From NCBI RefSeq assembly GCF_047601505.1, contig NZ_JASGJD010000001.1, positions 868,001-932,000 on the forward strand: a DNA stretch of 64,000 nucleotides, read 5' to 3'. The notes under the pieces were generated by a model. It was given only the letters and a program-made list of their open reading frames with translations. It was not told the DNA's origin and made no database searches. This stretch comes from Cloacibacterium sp047601505. GTDB taxonomy: Bacteria > Bacteroidota > Bacteroidia > Flavobacteriales > Weeksellaceae. Positions 24,796-32,914 of this stretch are shown here, in pieces. A program made the translations under genes and the position numbers. The first letter of the stretch is position 1, and every line of letters starts with the position of its first letter.

Positions 24796-25276
24796 AGTTC
24801 ATTAATTGTGTAATTTGTTCTTTTACTTTTTGCCTGGCTCGCATCAGATTTACTCTTACTGCATTTTCTTCCATTTCTAAAATTTCCGAAATTTCCGAGA
24901 CCTCATATTCTTCTACATCTTTCAGGTGAATTACCATTTTTTGCTTTTCTGGAAGATCATTAATAAAATTGATGATTTTTTCTTTCAAATTATTCACTTC
25001 CATTTTATACAGTTCACTTCGGTGAATCTGATAATCTGCAAAATTTTGTTTCACTATTTCGTGTTTCAACTTGTTGAGGCACTCATTTTTCACACATTTC
25101 AAAGCGTAAGATTTTATATTAAGACCAGCCAATTCATCTTTTTTTTGCCAAAATTTCATCATAAGGTCTTGTACCAAATCTTGAGCTTCGTCACTACTTA
25201 CCAAGAATCGTTTTGCAAAACGATACATCTCATCTTTCAGCACGAAGACTGTATTTTTAAATGTTTCTTGATTCAT
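24770..25276 (-). CDS. ECF-type RNA polymerase sigma factor
   Basis: This 168-residue sigma-70-family factor has region 2 (LKDEMYRFAKRFLVSSDEAQDLVQDLMMKFW, about 12-42) and region 4 (INDLPEKQKMVIHLKDVEEYEVSEISEILEMEENAVRVNLMRARQKVKEQI, about 108-157). The arrangement is typical of Bacteroidota ECF factors. It heads an operon with the membrane protein, DUF4252/head-GIN and DUF4252 genes, which are probably its targets and/or regulators. The signal it responds to is unknown, but the downstream products point to the envelope. Confidence 0.92.
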   Translation of the reverse strand: MNQETFKNTVFVLKDEMYRFAKRFLVSSDEAQDLVQDLMMKFWQKKDELAGLNIKSYALKCVKNECLNKLKHEIVKQNFADYQIHRSELYKMEVNNLKEKIINFINDLPEKQKMVIHLKDVEEYEVSEISEILEMEENAVRVNLMRARQKVKEQITQLMNYEQRQFSR

Positions 25277-25359
25277 AGATTAGCTTCTGTAGGTAAGACA
25301 ACGAAGTTCGGGATTTTATTACATCAGAAATAAAAAATTTTTATTTTCCTAGATTTTGT

Positions 25360-25392
25360 CAAAAAAAACGCTTTCAAAATTTTTTGAAAACG
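25360..25392 (-). terminator. Hairpin terminator on the minus strand
   Basis: On the minus strand CGTTTTCAAA pairs with TTTGAAAGCG (one G-U-like mismatch), followed by a run of T. It ends the transcript of the small membrane protein gene at 25418. Confidence 0.72.
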
Positions 25393-25417
25393 GATATAGA
25401 TTTATTTCTTTAAAAAA

Positions 25418-25765
25418 TCAAGAAATGAATAAATCAATAAAAAGTATAAAAAATTTAATACCTAGAATAAATATTGGTAATAAAAACGTTAAAACTAAAA
25501 ATTTGAAGTTATTTAATTTTTCCCAATTTTTTAAAATTAAAATTAATGTAATTAATGAAAAAATATAACAAAATGTATTAATAGGTAAAAAAAATCCAAT
25601 ATTATATGCAAAATTATGAGGAGCATAACCTGGAATTATACCAAATAATTCAAATCTATAATAACTAAATATTTGATTTAAAGAAAATACAATCAACAAA
25701 ATCAGACTTATTGATATGAATTTTTTTTTAGTACTGATTTTTTTAAAAAAACTAACAATTCTCAT
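25418..25765 (-). CDS. Small integral membrane protein, uncharacterised
   Basis: This 115-residue very hydrophobic protein has three probable transmembrane helices: about 16-35, 54-76 and 86-113. It begins with a basic stretch (FKKISTKKKF) and has a conserved-looking loop GIIPGYAPHNFAYNIGF. The start overlaps the last codons of the GlmU-like gene by 14 bases, so it is probably co-translated. A terminator follows. Codon use is very AT-rich. No function can be proposed. Confidence 0.6.
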   Translation of the reverse strand: MRIVSFFKKISTKKKFISISLILLIVFSLNQIFSYYRFELFGIIPGYAPHNFAYNIGFFLPINTFCYIFSLITLILILKNWEKLNNFKFLVLTFLLPIFILGIKFFILFIDLFIS

Positions 25766-26912
25766 AAATCCATTTTAAAATCTCTTTGTCTTTTTCTGTT
25801 AAAGGAATTTTTCTTCTTGCCATTGCTTTTTCGGCAACTTCGTATGCAGTTTCTAATCTAAATTTTTCATCTCCTTTGAAGCCTCCCCAAGAAAAATGTT
25901 CAATCAGATTTGGCGGAAATCCACTTTTGAAAATATTAGCACCAACTCCAACTACAGTTCCCGTGTTGAATTGTGTGTTAATCGCGGTTTTAGAATGGTC
26001 GCCCATTATTAATCCGCAGAATTGAAGTCCGGTTTTTACAAATTTTTTGTTTTTATAGCTCCAAAGTTTTACTTCAGCATAATTATTTTTTAGGTTAGAC
26101 GAATTGGTATCAGCTCCCAAATTACACCATTCTCCAATTACAGAATTCCCTACAAAACCTTCGTGTCCTTTGTTTGAATAACCAATAATTACAATATTAT
26201 TCACTTCGCCTCCAATTTTAGAATGTGGACCAATGGTTGTAGCGCCATAAACTTTTGCACCCATATTGATTTTAGAACCTTCACAAAGCGCCAAACTTCC
26301 TCTAATGACGGCTCCTTCCATTATTTCTGTATTTTTGCCAATGTAGATTTTACCGGTTTTACAATTAAGCGTTGCGAATTCTATTTCTGCGCCTTCTTCT
26401 ATAAACAAATCTTCTTTTTTGCCCAAAAAACCATTGGTTTTAGATAGTTCTTGTGAAGTTCTTCCTTTGGTAAGGAGTTCAAAATCGAAATCTATTGCTT
26501 TATCATTTTTAGAGAAAAGTTCTGTGTGATTTTTAAAGAAAACCAATTCTTCGGTAATGTCTGTCATTTTCTCAATCTGCGAAAGAGAAAAATTTTCCAT
26601 GTTCAATCTCGCAGCTAAAACTTCATTTTCATATATTAAAGCTTCACCCAATTGTAGATTTTTAATTTGAGTTAAAACATTTTCAGAAGGAAGAAAATTT
26701 GGAGTAATGAGCAAGCTTTCTTTCTTTTCGTAAGATTTATATTTTTTTTGAAGATAATCTTCTGTGATGTAAGAAATTTCTCTAGAATCTAAGAGTTTTT
26801 TCCATCTTTCGGAGAAAGTAAGAATTCCTGTTCTTAGCTCTGCCACAGGTCTTGTAAAAGTAAGTGGAAGAAAATCTGCCCAAAACTGAGCATCAGAAAA
26901 TATAAGTTGCAT
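25752..26912 (-). CDS. GlmU-family sugar-phosphate nucleotidyltransferase-like protein
   Basis: This 386-residue protein has an N-terminal region related to nucleotidyltransferases (residues 1-150; it starts QLIFSDAQFWADFLPLTFTRPVAELRTGI) and a C-terminal left-handed beta helix of hexapeptide repeats (about 165-350). Motifs in the helix include GAVIRGSLALCEGSKINMGAKVYGATTIGPHSKIGGEV. The family occurs in Bacteroidota under the name GlmU family protein. The canonical nucleotide-binding LAAGxGTRM is missing at the N-terminus, so true GlmU activity is unlikely. A possible role is sugar acyl- or nucleotidyl-transfer in the envelope. Confidence 0.85.
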   Translation of the reverse strand: MQLIFSDAQFWADFLPLTFTRPVAELRTGILTFSERWKKLLDSREISYITEDYLQKKYKSYEKKESLLITPNFLPSENVLTQIKNLQLGEALIYENEVLAARLNMENFSLSQIEKMTDITEELVFFKNHTELFSKNDKAIDFDFELLTKGRTSQELSKTNGFLGKKEDLFIEEGAEIEFATLNCKTGKIYIGKNTEIMEGAVIRGSLALCEGSKINMGAKVYGATTIGPHSKIGGEVNNIVIIGYSNKGHEGFVGNSVIGEWCNLGADTNSSNLKNNYAEVKLWSYKNKKFVKTGLQFCGLIMGDHSKTAINTQFNTGTVVGVGANIFKSGFPPNLIEHFSWGGFKGDEKFRLETAYEVAEKAMARRKIPLTEKDKEILKWIYENC

Positions 26913-26949
26913 TTTAATTCAAGATTTAAAATTTAAATTCAAAAATTTT

Positions 26950-27070
26950 AACGCAAAGGCGCAAAACAATTTTTTAACAGCGTTTGTTTTTTTTAGTCGC
27001 AAGGAATTTGTCTTTGACAAATTTTCTTGCTCCCGTTAAATAAAAGTTTTTTTGCGTCTTTGCGTTGAAA
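26950..27070. repeat. Paired TTTGCG-type repeats in opposite orientation
   Basis: AACGCAAAGGCGCAAAA near 26950 and TTTTGCGTCTTTGCGTTGAAA near 27050 are inverted copies of the same word, separated by AT-rich DNA containing a GCAAGGAATTTG / CAAATTTTCTTGC inverted repeat. This fills much of the 233-base gap between the GlmU-like gene and rpmE2. Confidence 0.6.
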
Positions 27071-27083
27071 TCAAACAAATGTA

Positions 27084-27115
27084 CAAAAAAAGTCCTTCAA
27101 AATTTTTGAAGGACT
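27084..27115 (-). terminator. Hairpin terminator of rpmE2
   Basis: Minus strand: AGTCCTTCAAAA and TTTTGAAGGACT form a stem followed by seven T residues, about 30 bases after the rpmE2 stop. Confidence 0.83.
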
Positions 27116-27145
27116 GGAATATTTATTATGAAATAGTCAACTAAA

Positions 27146-27397
27146 TTATTTAGCGAATTTTTTATATTTATTCATAAATTTATCTACTCTACCAGCAGTA
27201 TCTACTAATTTTACTTTACCAGTGTAGAACGGGTGAGATGTAGAAGAGATTTCCATTTTGATTAATGGATATTCAACACCTTCGTGTACGATGGTATCTT
27301 TAGTTTCAGCAGTAGATTTGCAAAGGAATACTTCGTCATTACTCATATCCTTGAATACAACTAATCTATAATTTTCTGGGTGAATTCCTGATTTCAT
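27146..27397 (-). CDS. rpmE2: 50S ribosomal protein L31, type B
   Basis: This is an 83-residue large-subunit protein of the type B (C-minus) form. It begins KSGIHPENYRLVVFKDMSNDEVFLCKST and contains HEGVEYPLIKMEISSTSHPFYTGKVKLVDTAGRVDKF. The zinc-binding cysteine set of the type A form is absent; only one Cys remains. Zinc-free L31 usually replaces the type A form when zinc is scarce, but in many Flavobacteriia it is the only L31. The promoter is an unusually good TTTG-N19-TATTTTTG. Confidence 0.96.
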   Translation of the reverse strand: MKSGIHPENYRLVVFKDMSNDEVFLCKSTAETKDTIVHEGVEYPLIKMEISSTSHPFYTGKVKLVDTAGRVDKFMNKYKKFAK

Positions 27398-27476
27398 ATC
27401 TTTGTTTTCTTTTTAATTGTTAATGATAATATTAGCGTGTAATGGCTTGCTTTTATTATGCTTAAATTTTAGACTG

Positions 27477-27507
27477 CAAAAATAGAAATATTTTTTGAAT
27501 TGACAAA
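27477..27507 (-). promoter_or_regulatory. Bacteroidota promoter TTTG-N19-TATTTTTG for rpmE2
   Basis: On the minus strand, TTTG (27504-27507) and TATTTTTG (27477-27484) are separated by exactly 19 bases. This is the best consensus promoter seen in the window, with a leader of about 70-75 bases. Confidence 0.7.
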
Positions 27508-27606
27508 TAGCGTTTTAAAGATTTTTATGAAAGAATTTTAGAAGTTTTTCGTTTTTTAGAGAGTTCGGGTTTTTTCATTAACTTTACGCTAATTTTTTAA
27601 TCATCA

Positions 27607-29007
27607 ATGAAAACAAAATATATCCTTTTCTTCGGCTTTTGGTTGGCTCTTTTTGCAATTTCATGTAACAGAGACGATTTTAATTTCGAAGTACCTACTC
27701 AAAAATTAAGTTTCTCCGAAGATACATTGGTTTTAGATACGGTTTATAATCAGGTAAGAAGCGAAACGTATGCCGTGAAAATTTATAATAAAGAAGACAA
27801 AGACATCAGTATCCCAAGAATTTATTTGGAAGGTGGTGCAGCATCACAATACAGAATTAATGTAGATGGAAAACAGGGGACAGAATTTACCAATGTTCCG
27901 CTTCGCAAGAAAGACAGTTTATATGTTTTTGTAGAAATTGCGCCCAATTCTAATGCTACAGAAGCCATTGCAGAAGATAGAATTCAGGTAGAAAGTCCTG
28001 TTGCGAGCCAACATGTTACGCTACTTTCTGTGGTTCAAGATGTAGAATTTTATGTTTCTACGTCTTCTAATCCTCAAATTATCAATCAAAATACAGTTTG
28101 GAGCAGCAACAAGGCTAAAATTATTTATGGTGATTTAAAAGTTGCCGAAGGAAAATCTCTCACGCTTTCCGAAGGAACAAAAGTATATTTTCATAGAGAT
28201 GCAAATCTTAAAATTGGGAAAAACGCACAATTAATTGCAAATGGCGATTTAGGAAAAGAAGTAATTTTTCGTGGAGATAGAAACGATGCGAGATACGACA
28301 CTTTGCCGAAAAACTGGGGCGGAATTCAGTTAGAGCAAGGCGCAATTGCCAATCTTAATTATTCTAAAATTTTCGGAGGAACCAATGCTTTGTATTTAGA
28401 CCAAGCTTCTGCTACACTTAAAAATACGATAATACATACCAATCAAGAATTTGGAATTTTAGGAATTAATGCAACTGTTAATGCAGAAAATTTGGTAATG
28501 AACAATTGCGGACAAGCTTGTATTGGCATTTTTAAAGGTGGAAATTACAATATTTTGCATTCTACAATTGCGAATTATTGGGATTTGAATGGCGCTTTGC
28601 CAGGCTTCGGAATTTATGCAACCAACGAATATGTAAATGGAACAACTACAGAATTGGGCGCTTTAAATCTTAATCTGAAAAATTCTATCGTATATTCAGA
28701 TAAAAGTACTGCCATTCAGTTTAAACCAATTTCTGGACAAACATTTACTTATTTTATAGAAAATTCTTTGTTGAAATATGAAACTCAAAATGCTGGTTTT
28801 AATTTTGATGGAAATACTTCTGTTGTAAATTCTATTCAGAATCAAGATCCTAAATTTGAAAATTATTTTATTCAAAAATTAAATTTGAGACTAAAAGCAG
28901 ATTCTCCAGCAAAAGGAAAAGCTAAAGTTTCTACTGCAGCATTGGTTCCGCTTGATATTGTAAAAGTGAACAGAACTATCACTCCAACTATTGGAGCCTA
29001 TCAGTAA
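27607..29007 (+). CDS. Lipoprotein with right-handed beta-helix repeats
   Basis: This 466-residue lipoprotein has lipobox FAISC (Cys20). It has an N-terminal beta-sandwich (about 35-150, including SVVQDVEFYVST) and then a right-handed beta-helix region in which short strands rich in Asn and Gly follow one another (residues about 180-440; LSEGTKVYFHRDANLKIGKNAQLIANG, NYSKIFGGTNALYLDQASATLKN). It resembles surface-exposed pectate-lyase-like proteins, but no catalytic triad can be identified. The mazG-like gene follows almost at once. Confidence 0.77.
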   Translation: MKTKYILFFGFWLALFAISCNRDDFNFEVPTQKLSFSEDTLVLDTVYNQVRSETYAVKIYNKEDKDISIPRIYLEGGAASQYRINVDGKQGTEFTNVPLRKKDSLYVFVEIAPNSNATEAIAEDRIQVESPVASQHVTLLSVVQDVEFYVSTSSNPQIINQNTVWSSNKAKIIYGDLKVAEGKSLTLSEGTKVYFHRDANLKIGKNAQLIANGDLGKEVIFRGDRNDARYDTLPKNWGGIQLEQGAIANLNYSKIFGGTNALYLDQASATLKNTIIHTNQEFGILGINATVNAENLVMNNCGQACIGIFKGGNYNILHSTIANYWDLNGALPGFGIYATNEYVNGTTTELGALNLNLKNSIVYSDKSTAIQFKPISGQTFTYFIENSLLKYETQNAGFNFDGNTSVVNSIQNQDPKFENYFIQKLNLRLKADSPAKGKAKVSTAALVPLDIVKVNRTITPTIGAYQ

Positions 29008-29034
29008 TTGATAATGAAAAATGGAAAGTTGAAA

Positions 29035-29361
29035 ATGGAAATCACGATTTTACAAAATCAAGTTGATGAATGGATAAAAACCATTGGCGTTCGTTATTTT
29101 AATGAATTAACAAATATGGCAATGTTAACCGAAGAAGTAGGAGAGGTTGCCCGAATTATTGCCAGAAGATATGGTGAACAAAGCGAAAAAGAATCTGATA
29201 AGACCAAAGATTTAGGAGAAGAATTGGCAGATGTTTTATTTGTAACTTTGTGCCTTGCAAATCAAACAGGTGTAGATTTGCAAACAGCTTTTGATAAAAA
29301 GATGAAAGTAAAAACCGAAAGAGATTTTGACAGACATCAAAACAACGAAAAATTGAAATAA
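29035..29361 (+). CDS. MazG-like nucleotide pyrophosphohydrolase
   Basis: This 108-residue all-alpha NTP pyrophosphatase has the metal-binding signature EEVGEVARIIARR at about residues 22-34 and LGEELADVLFVTLCLANQ at about 63-80. Such enzymes hydrolyse non-canonical or excess nucleoside triphosphates. The start is taken as ATG 29035 (MEITILQNQVDEW), the conserved family start. An ATG at 29014 would add seven residues encoded by a repeat-like tract (GAAAATGGAAA). It ends in an ATGA overlap with the PspC gene. Confidence 0.88.
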   Translation: MEITILQNQVDEWIKTIGVRYFNELTNMAMLTEEVGEVARIIARRYGEQSEKESDKTKDLGEELADVLFVTLCLANQTGVDLQTAFDKKMKVKTERDFDRHQNNEKLK

Positions 29362-29597
29362 TGAGAGAACCAAAATTTATCACAAATTTAAGACACGATG
29401 TAGAAAAAGAATGGTTTGGTACGCTTACAAGATATGGAAGCAGATTAGGAATTCCGGTTTCTAAATTGCGTGTTTTCTTTATTTATTCTACGTTTGCAAC
29501 AGCTGGATTTTTCTTTTTGGTATATCTTGTGATGGCATTTACACTTTGGGTAAAAGACATTTTCATTACCAGAAGACCAAATGTTTTTGACTTGTAA
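29361..29597 (+). CDS. PspC domain-containing protein
   Basis: This 78-residue single-helix membrane protein resembles the PspC/phage-shock family: a cytoplasmic N-terminus, GSRLGIPVSKLRVFFIYS, then a hydrophobic segment at about 42-68 (STFATAGFFFLVYLVMAFTLWV). The four-base overlap with the upstream mazG-like gene indicates an operon. PspC proteins sense envelope stress in enterobacteria; in Bacteroidota their role is not established. Confidence 0.78.
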   Translation: MREPKFITNLRHDVEKEWFGTLTRYGSRLGIPVSKLRVFFIYSTFATAGFFFLVYLVMAFTLWVKDIFITRRPNVFDL

Positions 29598-29645
29598 GTA
29601 ATGGTTTTACCATAAAAAATCGTAAATCAAAAATTGTAAATTAAA
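29598..29645. repeat. GTAAAT-type degenerate repeat in the PspC-GNAT gap
   Basis: The gap has AAATCGTAAATC and AAATTGTAAATT in a row and a short palindrome ATGGTTTTACCAT at 29600-29612. Similar A/T-rich tracts precede the mazG-like gene. I see no gene here. Confidence 0.4.
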
Positions 29646-30167
29646 ATGATTTGGTTTGAAGAATTGCAAACTCGCAAGAAAATTTCTAGAATTTTTAACA
29701 GTTACGAAAAAACTTTCCCCGAAGACGAGAGAAGAGATAAAGAACAATTTCTAGATTTAGCCGAAAATCCTGATGCTTTTGTTTTTTTAATTAAAAACGA
29801 AGACGAAACTATTGGTTATTGTGTAATTTGGGAACTTTCAGATTTCTTTTTCTTAGAACATTTTGAGGTTTTTGAAGAATTCCGAAATCAGAAATTTGGA
29901 GAGAAAATTTTAGAAGCACTCAAAGAGAAATTTGAAAAACTCGTTTTAGAAACAGAACCAGATTCTTTGTCTGAAATTGCAAACAGAAGACTCGGTTTTT
30001 ATCAAAGAAATGGGTTTGAGATTATTAAAGAAAATTACCTTCAACCTTCTTACAGCGAAGGAAAATCTTCTCTTCAATTATTTCTAATGGCTAATTTTTT
30101 GACAGAAAATTTAGAAAATTCCATCCAAGAAATTCACGCTGTGGTTTACCAAAAAAAAGCGGACTAA
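29646..30167 (+). CDS. GNAT family N-acetyltransferase
   Basis: This 173-residue protein has the GNAT core: YCVIWELSDFFFLEHFEVFEEFRNQKFGEKILEALKEKF (about 58-96), in which the acetyl-CoA-binding Q/R-x-x-G-x-G/A is seen as RNQKFGEK. A final strand, RLGFYQRNGFEII, is typical of the family. The N-terminal TRKKISRIFNSYEKTFPEDERR matches members that act on small molecules. The acceptor is unknown. Its last codons overlap the terminator of the convergent SIMPL gene. Confidence 0.87.
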   Translation: MIWFEELQTRKKISRIFNSYEKTFPEDERRDKEQFLDLAENPDAFVFLIKNEDETIGYCVIWELSDFFFLEHFEVFEEFRNQKFGEKILEALKEKFEKLVLETEPDSLSEIANRRLGFYQRNGFEIIKENYLQPSYSEGKSSLQLFLMANFLTENLENSIQEIHAVVYQKKAD

Positions 30168-30176
30168 AAAGTCCGC
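30151..30176 (-). terminator. Terminator of the SIMPL gene, overlapping the GNAT stop
   Basis: On the minus strand GCGGACT and AGTCCGC form a 7-bp stem followed by eight T. It serves the SIMPL gene and covers the last codons of the convergent GNAT gene. Confidence 0.8.
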
Positions 30177-30188
30177 CAAGTTAGGTTA

Positions 30189-30920
30189 TTAATCTACCTC
30201 ATATTCTAGTTTTATGGTTATACTCGCTTCTTTTTCTTTGGATTCTGTATTGTAAGTTCCTCCATAAGAAAAATCTTCATTTGAGTTTGGGGCGGTAATT
30301 TGGATAACTCCCATGGTTGCTTTTTTTAGATTTCCTAAATCTGAACCTGCATTTTCTGCGATTTTTTCGGCTCTTTCTTTAGCGTCTTTAGTAGCATTGG
30401 CTATCATTTCTTGTTTCACTTCAGCAAGTTTGGTATAGAAATAACTCGGTTTAGACGAAGTGAATTCAATTCCCAAGTTGATGATTTCTGTAATATTTCT
30501 AGATAAATTTTCAATTTTTGCAACATCTTTGCTTTCTAAAGAAATAGATTGTGAAAGTTGATAACCCGCAAAAGTTTGATGGCTACTTCCGTTAGAATCT
30601 GAAACATAATTGAATTGTTTCTGAATGTCTACCGCCGAAAATACAATCTCATTTTTAGGAATTCCTTTAGAAATAAGATAGTTTTCAATTACTTTTCTGT
30701 CGTTTGAAAGTTCGTCATAAGCAGATTTGAGTTCAAAACTATTTCTGGAGAAATTTCCGCTCCAAGTAATAAGGTCCGAAGTAAATTTTTTGGTACCCAA
30801 ACCTGTTACAGAAATGGTGTTTTCAGATTTGTTTCGGTTTTTGATGGCGTTTCCAAGCAAGCCAAGTCCTGCTACGAAACCTAGTGCTGCAATAGCGATT
30901 GCGATGATGTTTTTGTTCAT
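30189..30920 (-). CDS. SIMPL domain-containing protein
   Basis: This 243-residue protein has an N-terminal signal anchor (IIAIAIAALGFVAGLGLLGNAI) and then the SIMPL (DUF541) domain: ISVTGLGTKKFTSDLITWSGNFS at the start, KEMIANATKDAKERAEKIAENAGSDLGNL in the middle helix, and the last strand EASITIKLEYEVD. SIMPL proteins form ring-like periplasmic oligomers with poorly defined roles in envelope stability or oxidative stress. It is probably monocistronic. Confidence 0.88.
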   Translation of the reverse strand: MNKNIIAIAIAALGFVAGLGLLGNAIKNRNKSENTISVTGLGTKKFTSDLITWSGNFSRNSFELKSAYDELSNDRKVIENYLISKGIPKNEIVFSAVDIQKQFNYVSDSNGSSHQTFAGYQLSQSISLESKDVAKIENLSRNITEIINLGIEFTSSKPSYFYTKLAEVKQEMIANATKDAKERAEKIAENAGSDLGNLKKATMGVIQITAPNSNEDFSYGGTYNTESKEKEASITIKLEYEVD

Positions 30921-31035
30921 TTTGAGAATGATGTTTTGGGTTGAATGTGATAAAAAATCAATAATAATTAATCTTTGATGTTATTATCTAATCAAAACTC
31001 ATTCCAAAAATTAAGAAATTTTAACAAAATTATGA

Positions 31036-31764
31036 TTATTTTAACTTTTTGAAGATTTTTATTTTTTCTTCGGCTAATTCTTGGAATTTCGCAATGTCGT
31101 TGCTTCTTAAGTAACCATATTTTCTTGCTGTTTTGGTATCCATATTTTGTATAACAACATTTATAAACGGTGCAATTTCTTCTTTTCTCAGTCCTAATTG
31201 TTCAAAATAATCATTGCCCAAAATATAGAGAATATTGTTAGAATAGTCTATAATATCCCATTTATCAATCACTTTGCCAATAGAAAAGCCTTCGCCTTTT
31301 GGTTGTACAAATTCTCCTTTGCTTGGCTTTAAAATATTTATATCGGTTTTCTCAAGGATAAAATTATTTACATCGCTGTTCAATTTAGATTTTTGCTTTG
31401 CTTCCACTCTTTTTACATCTTCTCTAAGATTTCCTGTAAGCTTGTTTTTTAGTTCAATTTCTTGAATTTCTATTGAAGATTTCATCAAGTTGATAACGAG
31501 AGATTTTTTAAAATCTTCAGTTTGAATGTTGTAAGAAACTCTATCGAATTTTTGTTTTAAAAATCGTATTACATCTCCATTTTTTGCAGAAATAATGAAA
31601 TTTCCGTCTTGGTCTGTATATGTTTTTTCGTCTGTTTTTACATTAATTACCAAAACATTGGCAACTTGTATATTTTGTTCTGAAACTACCTTTCCAATGA
31701 TGTTTTCTTGACTGTAAAATTTACAGAAAAAAGTTAAAAATAAAATGAGAAGAAGTTTTTTCAT
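31036..31764 (-). CDS. CarboxypepD_reg-like domain protein (tandem copy 2)
   Basis: This 242-residue exported protein has a signal peptide (KKLLLILFLTFFCKFYSQ). A carboxypeptidase-regulatory-like domain follows (about 20-95: VSEQNIQVANVLVINVKTDEKTYTDQDGNFIISAKNGDVIRF), then GNLREDVKRVEAK and a helical second half. It is very similar to the next gene upstream (31779-32555) over the first 95 residues and much less so afterwards, and more distantly related to 10221-11024. It lies 14 bases downstream of its twin, so they form one transcript. The function is unknown. Confidence 0.8.
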   Translation of the reverse strand: MKKLLLILFLTFFCKFYSQENIIGKVVSEQNIQVANVLVINVKTDEKTYTDQDGNFIISAKNGDVIRFLKQKFDRVSYNIQTEDFKKSLVINLMKSSIEIQEIELKNKLTGNLREDVKRVEAKQKSKLNSDVNNFILEKTDINILKPSKGEFVQPKGEGFSIGKVIDKWDIIDYSNNILYILGNDYFEQLGLRKEEIAPFINVVIQNMDTKTARKYGYLRSNDIAKFQELAEEKIKIFKKLK

Positions 31765-31778
31765 CTTTTAGAGTGAAA

Positions 31779-32555
31779 TTATGCTTTATTTTCGGTTTTG
31801 TAAGCTTCTAAAATTCCTTCTAATTGTAATTGAATTTTCACTAAATTGAAGTTGTTGTAATAATTTTTGGTAAGTTGAAGTCTGTTGTTTGCAAATTTTA
31901 GAAAACTATCTATTTCTTCCGTTTTCAAGCCCATTTCATGGAAATAATTGTCTGTGAGATTGTACCTTACCTTCATTAAAAATCCTTTTGTTAAATTCTC
32001 ATTCGGGATAAATTCTGGTTTTCTGTTTCCTTTTATTAGTTTTGCAACTAAGGCAATAGCAGATTTAATGTCTATTTGTACTGCATTTACAGAAGGTTTT
32101 TCAAAAGCAGTTGGAGTTCTAAGCGTTGGAAAAGGTTTTTCTCGCATGTAAGCATTAAGCTCTTGGTTTAAAGCCAATGTTTTTTTGCTTGGGCTTAAAT
32201 TTTTAACATCTTTAGCCAGGTTTCCTGTGAGTTTGGTTTTTAATTCAATTTCTTCAATTTCTATTTGAGATTTTATCATGTTTATTTTGATAGATTTATT
32301 GAAATCTTCGGGTTGGATATTGTAAGAAACTCTATCGAATTTTTGTTTTACAAATCGTATTACATCTCCATTTTTTGCAGAAATAATGAAATTTCCGTCT
32401 TGGTCTGTATATGTTTTTTCGTCTGTTTTAATATTTATCACCAAAACGCCCGAAAGTTCTATATTTTGCTCGGAAATTACTTTCCCGAAAACGTATTCTT
32501 GGGAATAAGAATTGATGAAAATGGAAAAGAAAAAGAGAAGTAAAAGTTTTTTCAT
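31779..32555 (-). CDS. CarboxypepD_reg-like domain protein (tandem copy 1)
   Basis: This 258-residue exported protein has a signal peptide (KKLLLLFFFSIFINSYSQ) and the same regulatory-like domain as its neighbour, followed by GNLAKDVKNLSPSKKTLALNQEL. The start is set at ATG 32555 because it opens the signal peptide; an upstream ATG would add MPKTKKP. The nucleotide sequence from about 32320 to 32435 is almost identical to 31525-31640 in the twin gene, which indicates recent duplication or gene conversion. Confidence 0.8.
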   Translation of the reverse strand: MKKLLLLFFFSIFINSYSQEYVFGKVISEQNIELSGVLVINIKTDEKTYTDQDGNFIISAKNGDVIRFVKQKFDRVSYNIQPEDFNKSIKINMIKSQIEIEEIELKTKLTGNLAKDVKNLSPSKKTLALNQELNAYMREKPFPTLRTPTAFEKPSVNAVQIDIKSAIALVAKLIKGNRKPEFIPNENLTKGFLMKVRYNLTDNYFHEMGLKTEEIDSFLKFANNRLQLTKNYYNNFNLVKIQLQLEGILEAYKTENKA

Positions 32556-32576
32556 TGGCTTTTTTGTTTTTGGCAA

Positions 32577-32892
32577 ATGTATTTGTAAAAATAGTAGCTT
32601 TTTAAAATTTAACCAGACTTAACTTTTTTAAGATTTTTTATGAAGTGAAATGTCAATTTTGGTTAAAAAGTTCTAACTTTGAGTGTATTGCGCCCCAGAT
32701 TGAGCGGCGTGTTTGAGCTCTTTTTATTTTTTTGAGGAAACCCTTTCTGCGTTTTTTGCGATTTCTATTTACGCAGAAAGGGTTGTGTATTGGGAAAAAT
32801 AAAAAAGCGAGTAGCGAAAGCTGGGAATTTGGCGCCCAAAAGAATATCTTAGTTATTTTAAAATTTCAAAAAAATTAGGAATAAAATTTGCT
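32577..32892. other. Non-coding gap between the tandem paralogues and tmRNA
   Basis: This 316-base gap has no convincing gene. Its centre (32690-32835) holds the structured repeat-like element listed separately; the right end leads into the tmRNA promoter. Confidence 0.6.
32690..32835. repeat. Structured 146-nt intergenic element with nested pairing
   Basis: Three nested pairings can be read. GCGCC (32690-32694) pairs with GGCGC (32831-32835), and CCCAG (32694-32698) with CTGGG (32821-32825), with the C at 32694 usable by only one of them. TTTTTATTTTT (32721-32731) pairs with AAAAATAAAAA (32795-32805), and a perfect 13-bp hairpin stem is formed by AACCCTTTCTGCG (32739-32751) and CGCAGAAAGGGTT (32772-32784). 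No open reading frame explains this. It resembles long intergenic repeats that I recall from other Flavobacteriia. Confidence 0.6.
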
Positions 32893-32900
32893 TATATTTG
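32893..32900 (+). promoter_or_regulatory. Putative tmRNA -7 element TATATTTG
   Basis: TATATTTG matches TAnnTTTG and ends 14 bases before the mature tmRNA 5' end (32915), leaving room for a short 5' leader removed by RNase P. Confidence 0.6.
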
Positions 32901-32914
32901 CATACTCAAAAATT

